A stretch of DNA of 64,000 nucleotides from Butyrivibrio sp. Its GTDB lineage: Bacteria > Bacillota > Clostridia > Lachnospirales > Lachnospiraceae. The stretch is from positions 1-64,000 of the forward strand of contig SVGB01000014.1 of assembly GCA_015056565.1 (NCBI GenBank). The letters run 5' to 3'. Shown here piece by piece: positions 9,903 through 18,053 of this stretch (position 1 is the stretch's first letter; each line of letters begins with the position of its first letter). The notes beneath the pieces are model-generated. The model made no database searches. It had not been told where the DNA came from and saw nothing but the letters and a program-made list of their open reading frames with translations. A program made the translations under genes and the position numbers.

Positions 9903-10759
9903 ATATCTCTAAGGTCCAGCAGGCTTGCGATTTCTCTAGCCTGCTGGGCTATTTTTTCGTCTTTTTTACTCTGTCTTATTGAGCCTCTTTCTACGTGCTC
10001 TAAATTGCTGGGATCAAGAGGATTACCAGAGATTGTGATGGTGCGTGGAATTGCAGGAGCCTCATCCTTTGCGATATCTTCTTCAACCTCTTTAACCTGC
10101 TCCTGTTGAGAAATGGCAGGATTGAGATTGGTCTCAGTTTCAGTAAACTGCTGTTTCCTCTTGGTATCGAGAAGACCTACGAGATCCACATTGAGGTTAG
10201 ATATGGTGCAGCCTACTGCTCTTTTGCCATCAATGTCAAAAAGTCTGACAATCGTAGAAGAAACTTCGTAACTGTGCAGAGTTGCTCCATATGTAAAGCG
10301 CACATTGAGAGAATCACCAACTTTTACCTTGGTGTAATTGTCTAAGATAAGAGCCATGCCTCGCATGGAAATGTCGTAGACGATACAGTTCTTAAGGTTT
10401 TGATTGTCACCGTTTACTGACATGACGCCAAGCTTTTCAATATTGAAGCGCTGAGCTCGTCTTGAGTTTTCTGGCTGAAGCGAGGAAGAACTTTTGATCA
10501 GATGAAAATAACCATATCTGGTTTTTACGGGAGTGATGGTAGTAGACATAAATCTGTAGACTCTGCCATCTCTTTTATTTTTGATCTGTACGTTGGATGG
10601 TTCAAGAAACTGCATATATTTTCCAAAATATTCCATTGGCTTTACTAAAAGTCCGGCAGATACGCCAAAGATTGCCTCTGTCATAAGAACTATGTTGTGG
10701 CCATTTATGCTTGCGTGAATTTTTACTGCAGAACCATTAGAAATTTCGCTGACTTTCAT
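9899..10759 (-). CDS. PilZ domain protein, putative c-di-GMP receptor
   Basis: A 286-residue soluble protein. An N-terminal YcgR-like domain (residues about 1-90) precedes a PilZ domain (about 95-200). The c-di-GMP motifs are intact: RRAQR (RxxxR) and, about 30 residues later, DISMRG ([D/N]xSxxG). The C-terminal 80 residues are polar and end in a predicted helix. Family members slow flagella or control polysaccharide export when c-di-GMP rises. Its stop codon overlaps the rho stop on the other strand. A GGGGGTGG ribosome site precedes ATG 10759. A GGDEF protein is encoded about 1.3 kb away. Confidence 0.85.
   Translation of the reverse strand: MKVSEISNGSAVKIHASINGHNIVLMTEAIFGVSAGLLVKPMEYFGKYMQFLEPSNVQIKNKRDGRVYRFMSTTITPVKTRYGYFHLIKSSSSLQPENSRRAQRFNIEKLGVMSVNGDNQNLKNCIVYDISMRGMALILDNYTKVKVGDSLNVRFTYGATLHSYEVSSTIVRLFDIDGKRAVGCTISNLNVDLVGLLDTKRKQQFTETETNLNPAISQQEQVKEVEEDIAKDEAPAIPRTITISGNPLDPSNLEHVERGSIRQSKKDEKIAQQAREIASLLDLRDI
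9916..9957 (+). terminator. rho terminator embedded in the PilZ coding region
   Basis: The perfect 10-bp stem CCAGCAGGCT/AGCCTGCTGG with a 12-base loop is followed by GCTATTTTTT. It starts 13 bases after the rho stop codon and lies wholly inside the 3' coding end of the convergent PilZ gene, where it encodes an AQQAR...ASLLD segment. The opposite strand lacks a T-run, so it should act only on rho transcripts. Confidence 0.8.
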
Positions 10760-10845
10760 CAGATACCACCCCCAGAGCTTCTACTTTTAAGCTATATTTT
10801 ATGATATACTACACGTGGAAAAAAATCTACAACATGGAGCGTACT

Positions 10846-11541
10846 ATGATAAAAGAAAACATAGGTGTAGTACAGGAAAACATAAAAAGGGCCTGTGAAA
10901 GAGCAGGCAGAGATGTACAAGATGTAACTCTTATTGCAGTGAGCAAGACAAAACCTGTATCTGATATCAGACAGGCAATGGAGGCTGGACTGACAGTCTT
11001 TGGAGAAAACAAGGTACAGGAGATCAGGGAAAAAACAGAGGAGATTAAAGAAAATGTGGACTTCCACATGATAGGCCATCTCCAGGCAAACAAGGTAAAA
11101 TATCTTCCTGGTAAGGTTGTAATGATCCACTCAGTTGACAACGTAAAGCTTGCTCAGGAAATAGAGAAGCAGTTTGCCAAGGCTGATATGAAGATAGATG
11201 TGCTTATCGAGGTAAACATGGCAGGAGAAGATACCAAATTTGGTCTTTCTCCAGAGGATGCGCCTTCATTTGTACAGGAGATCAGCTCACTTTCCCACCT
11301 TAACATCAGGGGACTTATGACCATTGCGCCATATACAGATGATCCTGAGAGCAACAGGATTTATTTTGCAGGGCTTCGCAGTCTGAAAGATAAGATAAAT
11401 GCCATGAATATCCCTGGAGTAAATATGGATACCCTTTCCATGGGCATGACAGGGGATTATGAGGTTGCAATAGAGGAAGGAGCTACCTTTGTAAGAGTTG
11501 GCACAGGAATTTTTGGAGAACGTAATTATTCAATCGTGTGA
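10846..11541 (+). CDS. yggS: YggS family PLP-binding protein
   Basis: A PLP-dependent fold III barrel protein of the YggS/PROSC/YlmE family, which holds and delivers pyridoxal phosphate and has no known catalysis. The cofactor lysine is in LIAVSKTKP, and the other signatures GENKVQE, HMIGHLQANK and LSMGMTGDYE are present. The track start at ATG 10801 overlaps a -10-like TATACT at 10805. ATG 10846, 6 bases after GGAG and giving the usual MIKENI start, is preferred (231 residues). It is transcribed divergently from the PilZ gene. Confidence 0.93.
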   Translation: MIKENIGVVQENIKRACERAGRDVQDVTLIAVSKTKPVSDIRQAMEAGLTVFGENKVQEIREKTEEIKENVDFHMIGHLQANKVKYLPGKVVMIHSVDNVKLAQEIEKQFAKADMKIDVLIEVNMAGEDTKFGLSPEDAPSFVQEISSLSHLNIRGLMTIAPYTDDPESNRIYFAGLRSLKDKINAMNIPGVNMDTLSMGMTGDYEVAIEEGATFVRVGTGIFGERNYSIV

Positions 11542-11568
11542 CGAAAATCTAAAATAAATATAAACGAA

Positions 11569-11597
11569 TTTACACTAAAATAAGTAGATAGTATAAT
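11569..11597 (+). promoter_or_regulatory. sigma-A promoter of the 90-residue gene
   Basis: TTTACA (11569-11574) and TATAAT (11592-11597) are separated by exactly 17 bases and lie 24 bases upstream of the ATG at 11621. The leader is short and contains GGAAGGAAAG. Confidence 0.8.
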
Positions 11598-11620
11598 TGA
11601 TTCTATAGGGAAGGAAAGAT

Positions 11621-11893
11621 ATGCTAAAGACAGTACCTTTATCTAAGAACTTATCTATAGATCAGTTGAATCACTTGATAGACACCGGGCATGTGTTTGT
11701 CACTCCATTTGGTCTTAACAGAACCTGTTACATTGTAGTAAACCATAAACCATTCATGGTCATTGCTACAGATGTATCGATCAGAGGAGTACAGCTGTCG
11801 GGATCCTGGTATACATGGGAAGAAGTCGAGGCCATGGGCGGTGTTTATGATTCTGAATTTGAGGCCTTAAAAGCCATAGCTGATGGGGCGTGA
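11621..11893 (+). CDS. small protein of unknown function
   Basis: A 90-residue soluble acidic protein beginning MLKTVPLSKNLSID, with no recognised domain. It has its own strong promoter, a good GGAAGG ribosome site and its own terminator, so it is expressed alone. The pattern of alternating hydrophobic residues in the middle (YIVVNHKPFMVIATDVSI) suggests a small beta-rich fold followed by a helix. I cannot assign a function. Confidence 0.75.
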   Translation: MLKTVPLSKNLSIDQLNHLIDTGHVFVTPFGLNRTCYIVVNHKPFMVIATDVSIRGVQLSGSWYTWEEVEAMGGVYDSEFEALKAIADGA

Positions 11894-11898
11894 TAAAA

Positions 11899-11921
11899 AA
11901 GGAAGCTGAGAGCTTCCTTTT
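11899..11921 (+). terminator. intrinsic terminator
   Basis: The stem AAGGAAGCT/AGCTTCCTT has a GAG loop and ends in a short T-run, right after the stop codon of the 90-residue gene. Confidence 0.75.
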
Positions 11922-12031
11922 AATTTGCGGCAAATTATAAATTATTCATAAATTGCCTTAAACATAGAGTATTATTGAGGTTTTTGTGCTAAAATATTTC
12001 TCACGTATTGAATTTGGGGAGGCTCTTGGCT

Positions 12032-13183
12032 TTGACATACGTTTTCTATTACGTTCAAGCGCATATTGCTTGTATTCTTTTGCTATCTATAGTTTTTTAC
12101 AAGATAGTAAAGGGTGTTAACAAGCAGGCATCACAGATATATTTAGGTAATCTTGTTGTTACACTGATGCTTTATTATATAGCTGAGATATTCTGGGCAC
12201 TTGTTGATGGCAGTGCTATAAGCTCTGGACCAACAATGCTTTATCTTTCTAATATTTTCACCTACATCTTAATAAGCGTTGCAGCCTATTACTGGTATAT
12301 CATTTCTGAGGCACTTCAGAGAGACAAACTCATTGAAAATGCTGTACTTAGAAGGCTTCTTGCAACTCCGGTCCTGGTGTCAGCACTTCTTGTTATTACT
12401 GCATACAGGACAGGACTTGTTTTTTATGTTGATGAAAATGGCAGGCTGGTAAACGGAAGCTTTTACGTTATTCTTGTAATTGTTCCTTTTGCTTACCTTA
12501 TTGCATCATCTGTTAAGGCATTTAGCAGATTTGCCAACAAGGACAGATATGTTGACAGAAATATCTATTTCATGATCGGAGTATTTCCTTTTGCACCTAT
12601 CATTCTTGGAGCAATGCAGGCTATTTACTGGCGAGTTCCTTTTTTGTGCTATGGAACAGTAGCAGCAGTTTATTATGTATATCTGACAACTCAGGACAAT
12701 CTTATTTCTATAGATCCTCTTACACAGACCAATAACAGGAATCAGCTTTATAAGTATCTTGTTCAGAAGATGCGTCAGGAAGAGCAGGGAATGAGTCTTT
12801 TCCTTATCATGGTTGACATTGAAAGACTCAGAGATATCAATGAGGCCTATGGACATGCAGAGGGCGACAGGGCGCTTAACAGAGTAGCAAGAGCTATCAA
12901 GGACGCCTGCCAGGGATCCCGCAGCAGGATGTTTGTATCAAGATATGGAGCAGATGAATTTGTGGTTGTGGCTGAGATGGCCTATAGAGCTGAGGCAGCA
13001 TGGCTTGCTGACCAGATCAAGAATGAGGTCAAGAGAGCTACAAATGTTGATCGTGCTCCCTATGACATCCATGTAAATGTGGGTATATCCCAGTACGATT
13101 ATCAGGCTCCTGTATCAATACAGTCATTTATCGCAAGGGCTGATTCAGACCTGTATCAGAACAAGAAGTTAAATGCCAATTAA
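12032..13183 (+). CDS. membrane-bound GGDEF domain protein
   Basis: The N-terminal 210 residues hold about seven membrane helices, a histidine-kinase-7TM-like sensor. A diguanylate cyclase fold follows with DPLTQTNNRNQLY and DINEAYGHAEGDRAL. The signature is RYGADEF (residues 304-310), so the second glycine of GGDEF is alanine. This may lower or abolish cyclase activity and leave a GTP- or c-di-GMP-binding role. The start is set at TTG 12032, 9 bases after GGGGAGG, rather than TTG 12008. The PilZ gene nearby could be a receptor in the same circuit. Confidence 0.85.
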   Translation: MTYVFYYVQAHIACILLLSIVFYKIVKGVNKQASQIYLGNLVVTLMLYYIAEIFWALVDGSAISSGPTMLYLSNIFTYILISVAAYYWYIISEALQRDKLIENAVLRRLLATPVLVSALLVITAYRTGLVFYVDENGRLVNGSFYVILVIVPFAYLIASSVKAFSRFANKDRYVDRNIYFMIGVFPFAPIILGAMQAIYWRVPFLCYGTVAAVYYVYLTTQDNLISIDPLTQTNNRNQLYKYLVQKMRQEEQGMSLFLIMVDIERLRDINEAYGHAEGDRALNRVARAIKDACQGSRSRMFVSRYGADEFVVVAEMAYRAEAAWLADQIKNEVKRATNVDRAPYDIHVNVGISQYDYQAPVSIQSFIARADSDLYQNKKLNAN

Positions 13184-13272
13184 AACAGTGAATTAACGAA
13201 GTTTATAACTAGTCCTGCAAGAATAAATGCTGCAAGGATTGCTATCGCATATATATATTTCATTCTTCCCAT
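13180..13272 (-). CDS. 30-residue single-pass membrane peptide
   Basis: This minus-strand ORF is too short for the ORF track. It reads MGRMKYIYAIAILAAFILAG and continues to 30 residues ending NSLF. GGCAGGAGGAGC places a near-perfect ribosome site 5-6 bases before ATG 13272. The product is a positively charged start plus one hydrophobic helix, typical of small regulatory membrane proteins. The stop overlaps the stop of the convergent GGDEF gene. A TATAAT-like box lies on the minus strand near 13330-13340. Function unknown. Confidence 0.65.
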   Translation of the reverse strand: MGRMKYIYAIAILAAFILAGLVINFVNSLF

Positions 13273-13395
13273 AAGTGCTCCTCCTGCCTTAAATTTCTCT
13301 GGCTCATGCGCCAAAGAAGCTTAACTGTGATAATATTATATTATAGCTGGTTTTGCGTTATATGCACAGCAGAAGGTAGATTGGAGGGCATCGGT

Positions 13396-16062
13396 ATGCA
13401 GATTTATGTATCTGGGAATGTGCGTAGAAGTGGTGACGGATCCATGGAGCATCCTTTTAGGACAATCCAGGAAGCAGCGCTTATTGCAGGGCCTGGGGAT
13501 GATGTACTTGTTGCACCTGGTATCTATAGAGAGTGGGTACGACCAGCCAATTCAGGCACAGACAGTGAACGGATCAAATATGTGAGCATGGTTAAGGGCG
13601 AGGCAGTCATAACTGGTGCTGAGCGCTTAAATGGATGGGAGAAGTTTGAAAACATCTGGCGTGTTCGCATTCCTAATAGTTTCTTTGGGGATTACAATCC
13701 CTATACAGATGTAGTTTTCGGCGACTGGTTTTTTACATCTGAAAACATTCCACACACCGGCGAAATTTATATTGATAACAGATCAATGACAGAGGTCTTT
13801 GACCTCTCTGTTTGCATGCATCCGCAGATCGACAAAAGATCCTGGGATCCTGACTGGACCAGATACGTATGGTTTACAGCCCAGGAGGGTGGGGATACTG
13901 TTATCTACGCTAATTTTGGGGACAGGGATCCAAACGAAGAAAACGTTGAATTTGCTGTAAGACGAGCATGCTTTTACCCTGAAAAAGAAGGGGTAAACAA
14001 TATCACCTTAAGAGGCTTTACTGTAAGATGTGCTGCTACCCAGTGGGCTCCACCAACTGCTGTACAGATGGGAATGATTGGCCCTCACTGGTCCAGGGGA
14101 TGGATCATAGAGGACTGTGATATCTATGAATCCAAGTGCAGCGGAATATCCCTTGGGAAGTATTATCAGAAGGGCAATAACAACAAGTGGAGCATGACTT
14201 TTGTCAAGGATGGAACTCAGACCCAGAGGGATGCAGTCTGTCAGGCTGTGAATGAGGGCTGGGATAAAGAAAAAGTTGGCTCCCATATAATAAGGCGATG
14301 TGATATCCATGACTGCGGTCAGACTGGAATCGTTGGTCATATGGGCGGAGCTTTCTCTGTCATTGAAGATAATCATATCCATCATATAAATAACAAGCAC
14401 AATCTGAAAGGCGCAGAGATTGGCGGTATCAAGCTTCATGCTGCTGTTGATACCATCATAAGGCGAAACCACATTGACCACTGCACAAGAGGTATATGGC
14501 TTGACTGGCAGGCGCAAGGGACCAGGGTTTCCCAGAACTTCTTGCACGACAATATTCCGCCGGAAGGAACCTTTATTGAAGATGGACTTTCACTTGGAGA
14601 GGATATCTTTATTGAAGTGTCCCATGGGCCTACTCTTGTAGATCACAACCTTCTTCTCTCGGAGATGGCAGCAAGGCTCAGTACCCAGGGAATAGCTTTT
14701 GTACACAACCTTATAGCCGGATCCTTTACCTGGGTTGGAAACGGAACTGATAACAGCACCAAAAAGCTGTCTTCAGACAGATACACACCTTATCATCTGC
14801 CGCATTCTACCAAGATTGCAGGGTTCATGACAATCCTTCACGGAGACGCAAGATTCTATAACAATATCTTTTTGCAAAAAGAGGTACGTCAGGACCTTTT
14901 GGACTATTGTACAAAAGAGAATATGGATACTCTGGACAAGGCTAATTTCATAGTGGGAACCTGCCCATACAACAAGTTCCCAACAGCCCCTGAGTACTTT
15001 GCAAGATTTAAGAAAAATGTCTTTGCTGAATATGGATCCAATGATGTCTACTACGACCATCTTCCTGTATATACAGGAGGCAATGCATATTTCAATGGCG
15101 CAAGGCCATGTGATACTGAGATAGCAGCCCATGTGGATAAGGATCACAAGATAAGTCTGTATCTTGATAATACAGATGGAAGATATACCATTCACACCAA
15201 TCTTTATGAGTATCTTCCAAGGAATTTCACAATGCCCATCAATACTGAGAGTCTTGGTATTGCTTTTGAACCTGAGCAAAGGTTTGAAAACCCTGACGGA
15301 AGTCCTATCATGTTCGACAGTGACTACTTTGGAAGAAAGAGGGGACTGCATCCAGTTGCAGGACCATTTGAGGAGTGCAACACAGACAGGTTTACTGTGA
15401 CAGATGAGTTTGGCTCCTACAGAATAAGTGGAAGGGATAACCTAAGGATTGAGGGTCCATGGCAGGAGTTTTCCGAAGCGTTGGAAAAAGATCAGGAGTC
15501 TTTAGAAACCAAGGATAAAAGATCTGAGGAAGATGGGCCTGATATTCCGGAGCCTGGCGATGAGCCTGAGGTAATAAATGCAAACATCATGCTTACGGGA
15601 TGTGAGGATGCCGGGATATCTTTTCCCTATGAGGGATCTCTTTTCCAGGTAAGAGATATGTTTGTAAAGGGCAATGAAGTGTGGCTCTATGACGGAAACA
15701 GTGACAAGCTTGTGGAGCTTGACTGTGAATACGGAATTTACAGAAGCCTTAAAAAATGGTCTGTTGGCGCATTACAGTCAATAGACGTCTCTGACGACCA
15801 TAACTGTGAAGGCTTTGTAAGGACTGCAGGTACACTTTTGTGTATCCTAAGTAAAAACATGGCAAGTGATCCAGCTGATACCTGTAATGCCATTCAGGAC
15901 AAGGTTAATCAGGGAATAGAACCAAAGGGTATAAAGATGCGCTTTACCACCAAGTACCTTAAGTTTATCCGCAACAAGAAGTTTATATCTCTTGAGGATG
16001 TTATCTACAGGATAAACAAGGCTGGTATGGATATAGTCACAGAGAGACTTGAAAAACTCTGA
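13396..16062 (+). CDS. GH120 family beta-xylosidase with C-terminal extension
   Basis: A right-handed parallel beta-helix enzyme closely following the GH120 beta-xylosidase XylC of Thermoanaerobacterium. Shared signatures are HPFRTIQEA, GIYREWV, SFFGDYNPY, WAPPTA, GWIIEDCDIYESKCS, GIKLHAA and WLDWQAQGTRVS. The nucleophile Asp is D370 (WLDWQ) and the acid/base Glu is E407 (FIEVSHG), both conserved. There is no signal peptide, so it should cleave imported xylo-oligosaccharides in the cytoplasm. GGAGGG lies before ATG 13396; the track's longer start is unlikely. After an acidic linker (about residues 695-730) come some 155 extra residues of unknown fold, so at 888 residues it is longer than the usual 640-700. 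Confidence 0.9.
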   Translation: MQIYVSGNVRRSGDGSMEHPFRTIQEAALIAGPGDDVLVAPGIYREWVRPANSGTDSERIKYVSMVKGEAVITGAERLNGWEKFENIWRVRIPNSFFGDYNPYTDVVFGDWFFTSENIPHTGEIYIDNRSMTEVFDLSVCMHPQIDKRSWDPDWTRYVWFTAQEGGDTVIYANFGDRDPNEENVEFAVRRACFYPEKEGVNNITLRGFTVRCAATQWAPPTAVQMGMIGPHWSRGWIIEDCDIYESKCSGISLGKYYQKGNNNKWSMTFVKDGTQTQRDAVCQAVNEGWDKEKVGSHIIRRCDIHDCGQTGIVGHMGGAFSVIEDNHIHHINNKHNLKGAEIGGIKLHAAVDTIIRRNHIDHCTRGIWLDWQAQGTRVSQNFLHDNIPPEGTFIEDGLSLGEDIFIEVSHGPTLVDHNLLLSEMAARLSTQGIAFVHNLIAGSFTWVGNGTDNSTKKLSSDRYTPYHLPHSTKIAGFMTILHGDARFYNNIFLQKEVRQDLLDYCTKENMDTLDKANFIVGTCPYNKFPTAPEYFARFKKNVFAEYGSNDVYYDHLPVYTGGNAYFNGARPCDTEIAAHVDKDHKISLYLDNTDGRYTIHTNLYEYLPRNFTMPINTESLGIAFEPEQRFENPDGSPIMFDSDYFGRKRGLHPVAGPFEECNTDRFTVTDEFGSYRISGRDNLRIEGPWQEFSEALEKDQESLETKDKRSEEDGPDIPEPGDEPEVINANIMLTGCEDAGISFPYEGSLFQVRDMFVKGNEVWLYDGNSDKLVELDCEYGIYRSLKKWSVGALQSIDVSDDHNCEGFVRTAGTLLCILSKNMASDPADTCNAIQDKVNQGIEPKGIKMRFTTKYLKFIRNKKFISLEDVIYRINKAGMDIVTERLEKL

Positions 16063-16091
16063 AAAATATTTGTTGAGGAAAATTTTTATTT

Positions 16092-17369
16092 ATGGAAAAA
16101 AGAGCTAACTGGTACGAGCTTGATAATGCAGCCAAGATAGTACCATCTACAGCAAAAGGAGCTAATACCAGGGTATTCAGGCTTACCTGTGAGCTGACAG
16201 AAAAAGTTGACGAGGATATACTCCAGAGGGCACTTGATGACACAGTGCTGGAATTTCCATTTTTTAACTGTGTCCTGCACAGAGGAATATTCTGGTACTA
16301 CTTAGAGGACAGCGACCTTAAGGCAGTGGTGGAAAAGGAACATACACCAGCCTGCCTTCCGCTTTATATACCAGGGAAAAAGAACCTTCTTTACAGGGTC
16401 AACTACTTTGAAAAGAGGATAAACCTCGAGATGTTCCATGTACTTGCTGATGGAACAGGAGCTTTTATGTTCTTTAAGGCCCTGATCATCAGGTATCTGC
16501 AGATAAAGTACGACTTAAGCCATGACATCAAGCCTGTAGATGAGTTTTCTGTTGAGGAAAAGAATGAGGATGCTTTTACTGGCAATTACAACAAACAAAA
16601 GGGTCTGGGGCAGCTCAATGAGATGAAGGCTGTAAAGGCTTATCAGATAACAGGAGAGGTGGATGATAATCTTTTGCCACATCTACTTGAGGGAACAGTG
16701 TCTTCCAAAAAGTTTATTGAGCTGGCCCATAAGTATGATGCCACTGTTGGAGTGCTTTGCGTAGCTCTTTACATTAAGGCTATTATTCAGGGCATGAACA
16801 GATTCCAGAAAAGACGACCTATAGTTGTGAGCGTTCCGGTTAACCTTCGCCAGTTTTATAAGAGCGGAACAGCAAGGAACTTTTTTGGAGTAATAAACAT
16901 TGAGTATGACCCCGCTGATTATAACGGGGAGCTAAAGAGCATCATAGATCCTGTTGCCAAAGACTTTAAGGACAAGCTCTCAGCTGAAAATATTGAAAAG
17001 ACCATGAATTCCTATTCAACCTTAGAGCACAACCTGGCCATCAAGATGGTTCCACTGCCTATCAAGGACCTTGTAATAGGCTATTTTGACAGGGCAGCTA
17101 AAAAAGGCGTTACCACATCAATGTCTAATCTTGGACAGATCAAGATGCCGGAAGAGGTTTCTGAATACATAGAGAGATTCAGTGCCTTTATGACGGCTTC
17201 TTCACAGCAGGTATGCGTATGTTCTTACAAGGACAAGATGGTATTTGGCGAGGTATCACCCTTTAAGACCCACAAGTCCATGCTTAATTTCTTCAGGTGC
17301 CTAACACAGGAAGGACTTGAAATTGAGCTTGGCACCAATGACTACGATGAATACGACAAACATAAATAA
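16092..17369 (+). CDS. condensation-domain-like acyltransferase
   Basis: A 425-residue soluble protein with the chloramphenicol-acetyltransferase/condensation fold of alcohol acetyltransferases. The catalytic HxxxDG motif is HVLADG, His116 to Gly121. The second half has VSVPVNLRQFYKSGTARNFFG, matching the conserved core that shapes the active-site tunnel. Such enzymes move an acyl group from a CoA or carrier to an alcohol or amine. The next two genes, a DUF6320 membrane protein and a pectin-acetylesterase-like hydrolase, are closely spaced, so the three likely modify one product. That shared substrate is inferred. Confidence 0.75.
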   Translation: MEKRANWYELDNAAKIVPSTAKGANTRVFRLTCELTEKVDEDILQRALDDTVLEFPFFNCVLHRGIFWYYLEDSDLKAVVEKEHTPACLPLYIPGKKNLLYRVNYFEKRINLEMFHVLADGTGAFMFFKALIIRYLQIKYDLSHDIKPVDEFSVEEKNEDAFTGNYNKQKGLGQLNEMKAVKAYQITGEVDDNLLPHLLEGTVSSKKFIELAHKYDATVGVLCVALYIKAIIQGMNRFQKRRPIVVSVPVNLRQFYKSGTARNFFGVINIEYDPADYNGELKSIIDPVAKDFKDKLSAENIEKTMNSYSTLEHNLAIKMVPLPIKDLVIGYFDRAAKKGVTTSMSNLGQIKMPEEVSEYIERFSAFMTASSQQVCVCSYKDKMVFGEVSPFKTHKSMLNFFRCLTQEGLEIELGTNDYDEYDKHK

Positions 17370-17387
17370 CTATAGAGGTATGGATAC

Positions 17388-18053
17388 ATGCAGGTTTGTA
17401 AGAAATGTAATATCAAAATAAGAGGAAGAAAAGAGTGCTGTCCGCTTTGCCAGGGAAAACTATCTGAGGCAGAGGGAGATGAGAATGCGGCGTTTCCAGT
17501 TCTTGAAAAGAGAAAGATAACCAGTATCACTTTCTTCAAAGTATGTACTTTCATATTCATTACCATGGAGATCATATTTGGCACCATTAACATCATGACA
17601 GAAGGCAAATATTCTTTTATTGGCCCTATCATGCTGGGAGCTTTGGTTGCCTGGATCGATATCTATGCCACGATGTATCTTAGGAACAACCTTATTAAGG
17701 TCATAACATTTGAGGTGCTGGTGGCTATCGTCGTGGACTTCTATATCGACTTAAAGACAGGGTTTTACGGCTGGAGTGTCAACTGGATGATCCCAATGAC
17801 ACTTATAGGTCTTGCTATTGTGACCATTGTTACGGCTCTTATATTAAAGCTGAGGCTTGATGAGTACATTCTCTATATAGTTTTTGACTTTATCATGGCA
17901 CTCTGCCAGATCATAACAATCAAAAATGGCATGAACACACTGCCATGGCCAGCAGCCAGCAGTATCATGTTCTATCTTATCCTCATTGCAGCCCTGGTGA
18001 TCTTCAGATTCAGGGATCTTAAAAATGCTTCGGAGAAAATGTTCAATCTATGA
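17388..18053 (+). CDS. DUF6320 family membrane protein with zinc ribbon
   Basis: A 221-residue protein. The N-terminus has CKKC...CCPLC, a zinc-ribbon pair, followed by about six hydrophobic helices filling residues 45-210. The architecture matches DUF6320 proteins, which have no proven function. It lies 18 bases after the acyltransferase gene and overlaps the next gene by 4 bases (ATGA), so the three proteins are probably translated together. Confidence 0.65.
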   Translation: MQVCKKCNIKIRGRKECCPLCQGKLSEAEGDENAAFPVLEKRKITSITFFKVCTFIFITMEIIFGTINIMTEGKYSFIGPIMLGALVAWIDIYATMYLRNNLIKVITFEVLVAIVVDFYIDLKTGFYGWSVNWMIPMTLIGLAIVTIVTALILKLRLDEYILYIVFDFIMALCQIITIKNGMNTLPWPAASSIMFYLILIAALVIFRFRDLKNASEKMFNL

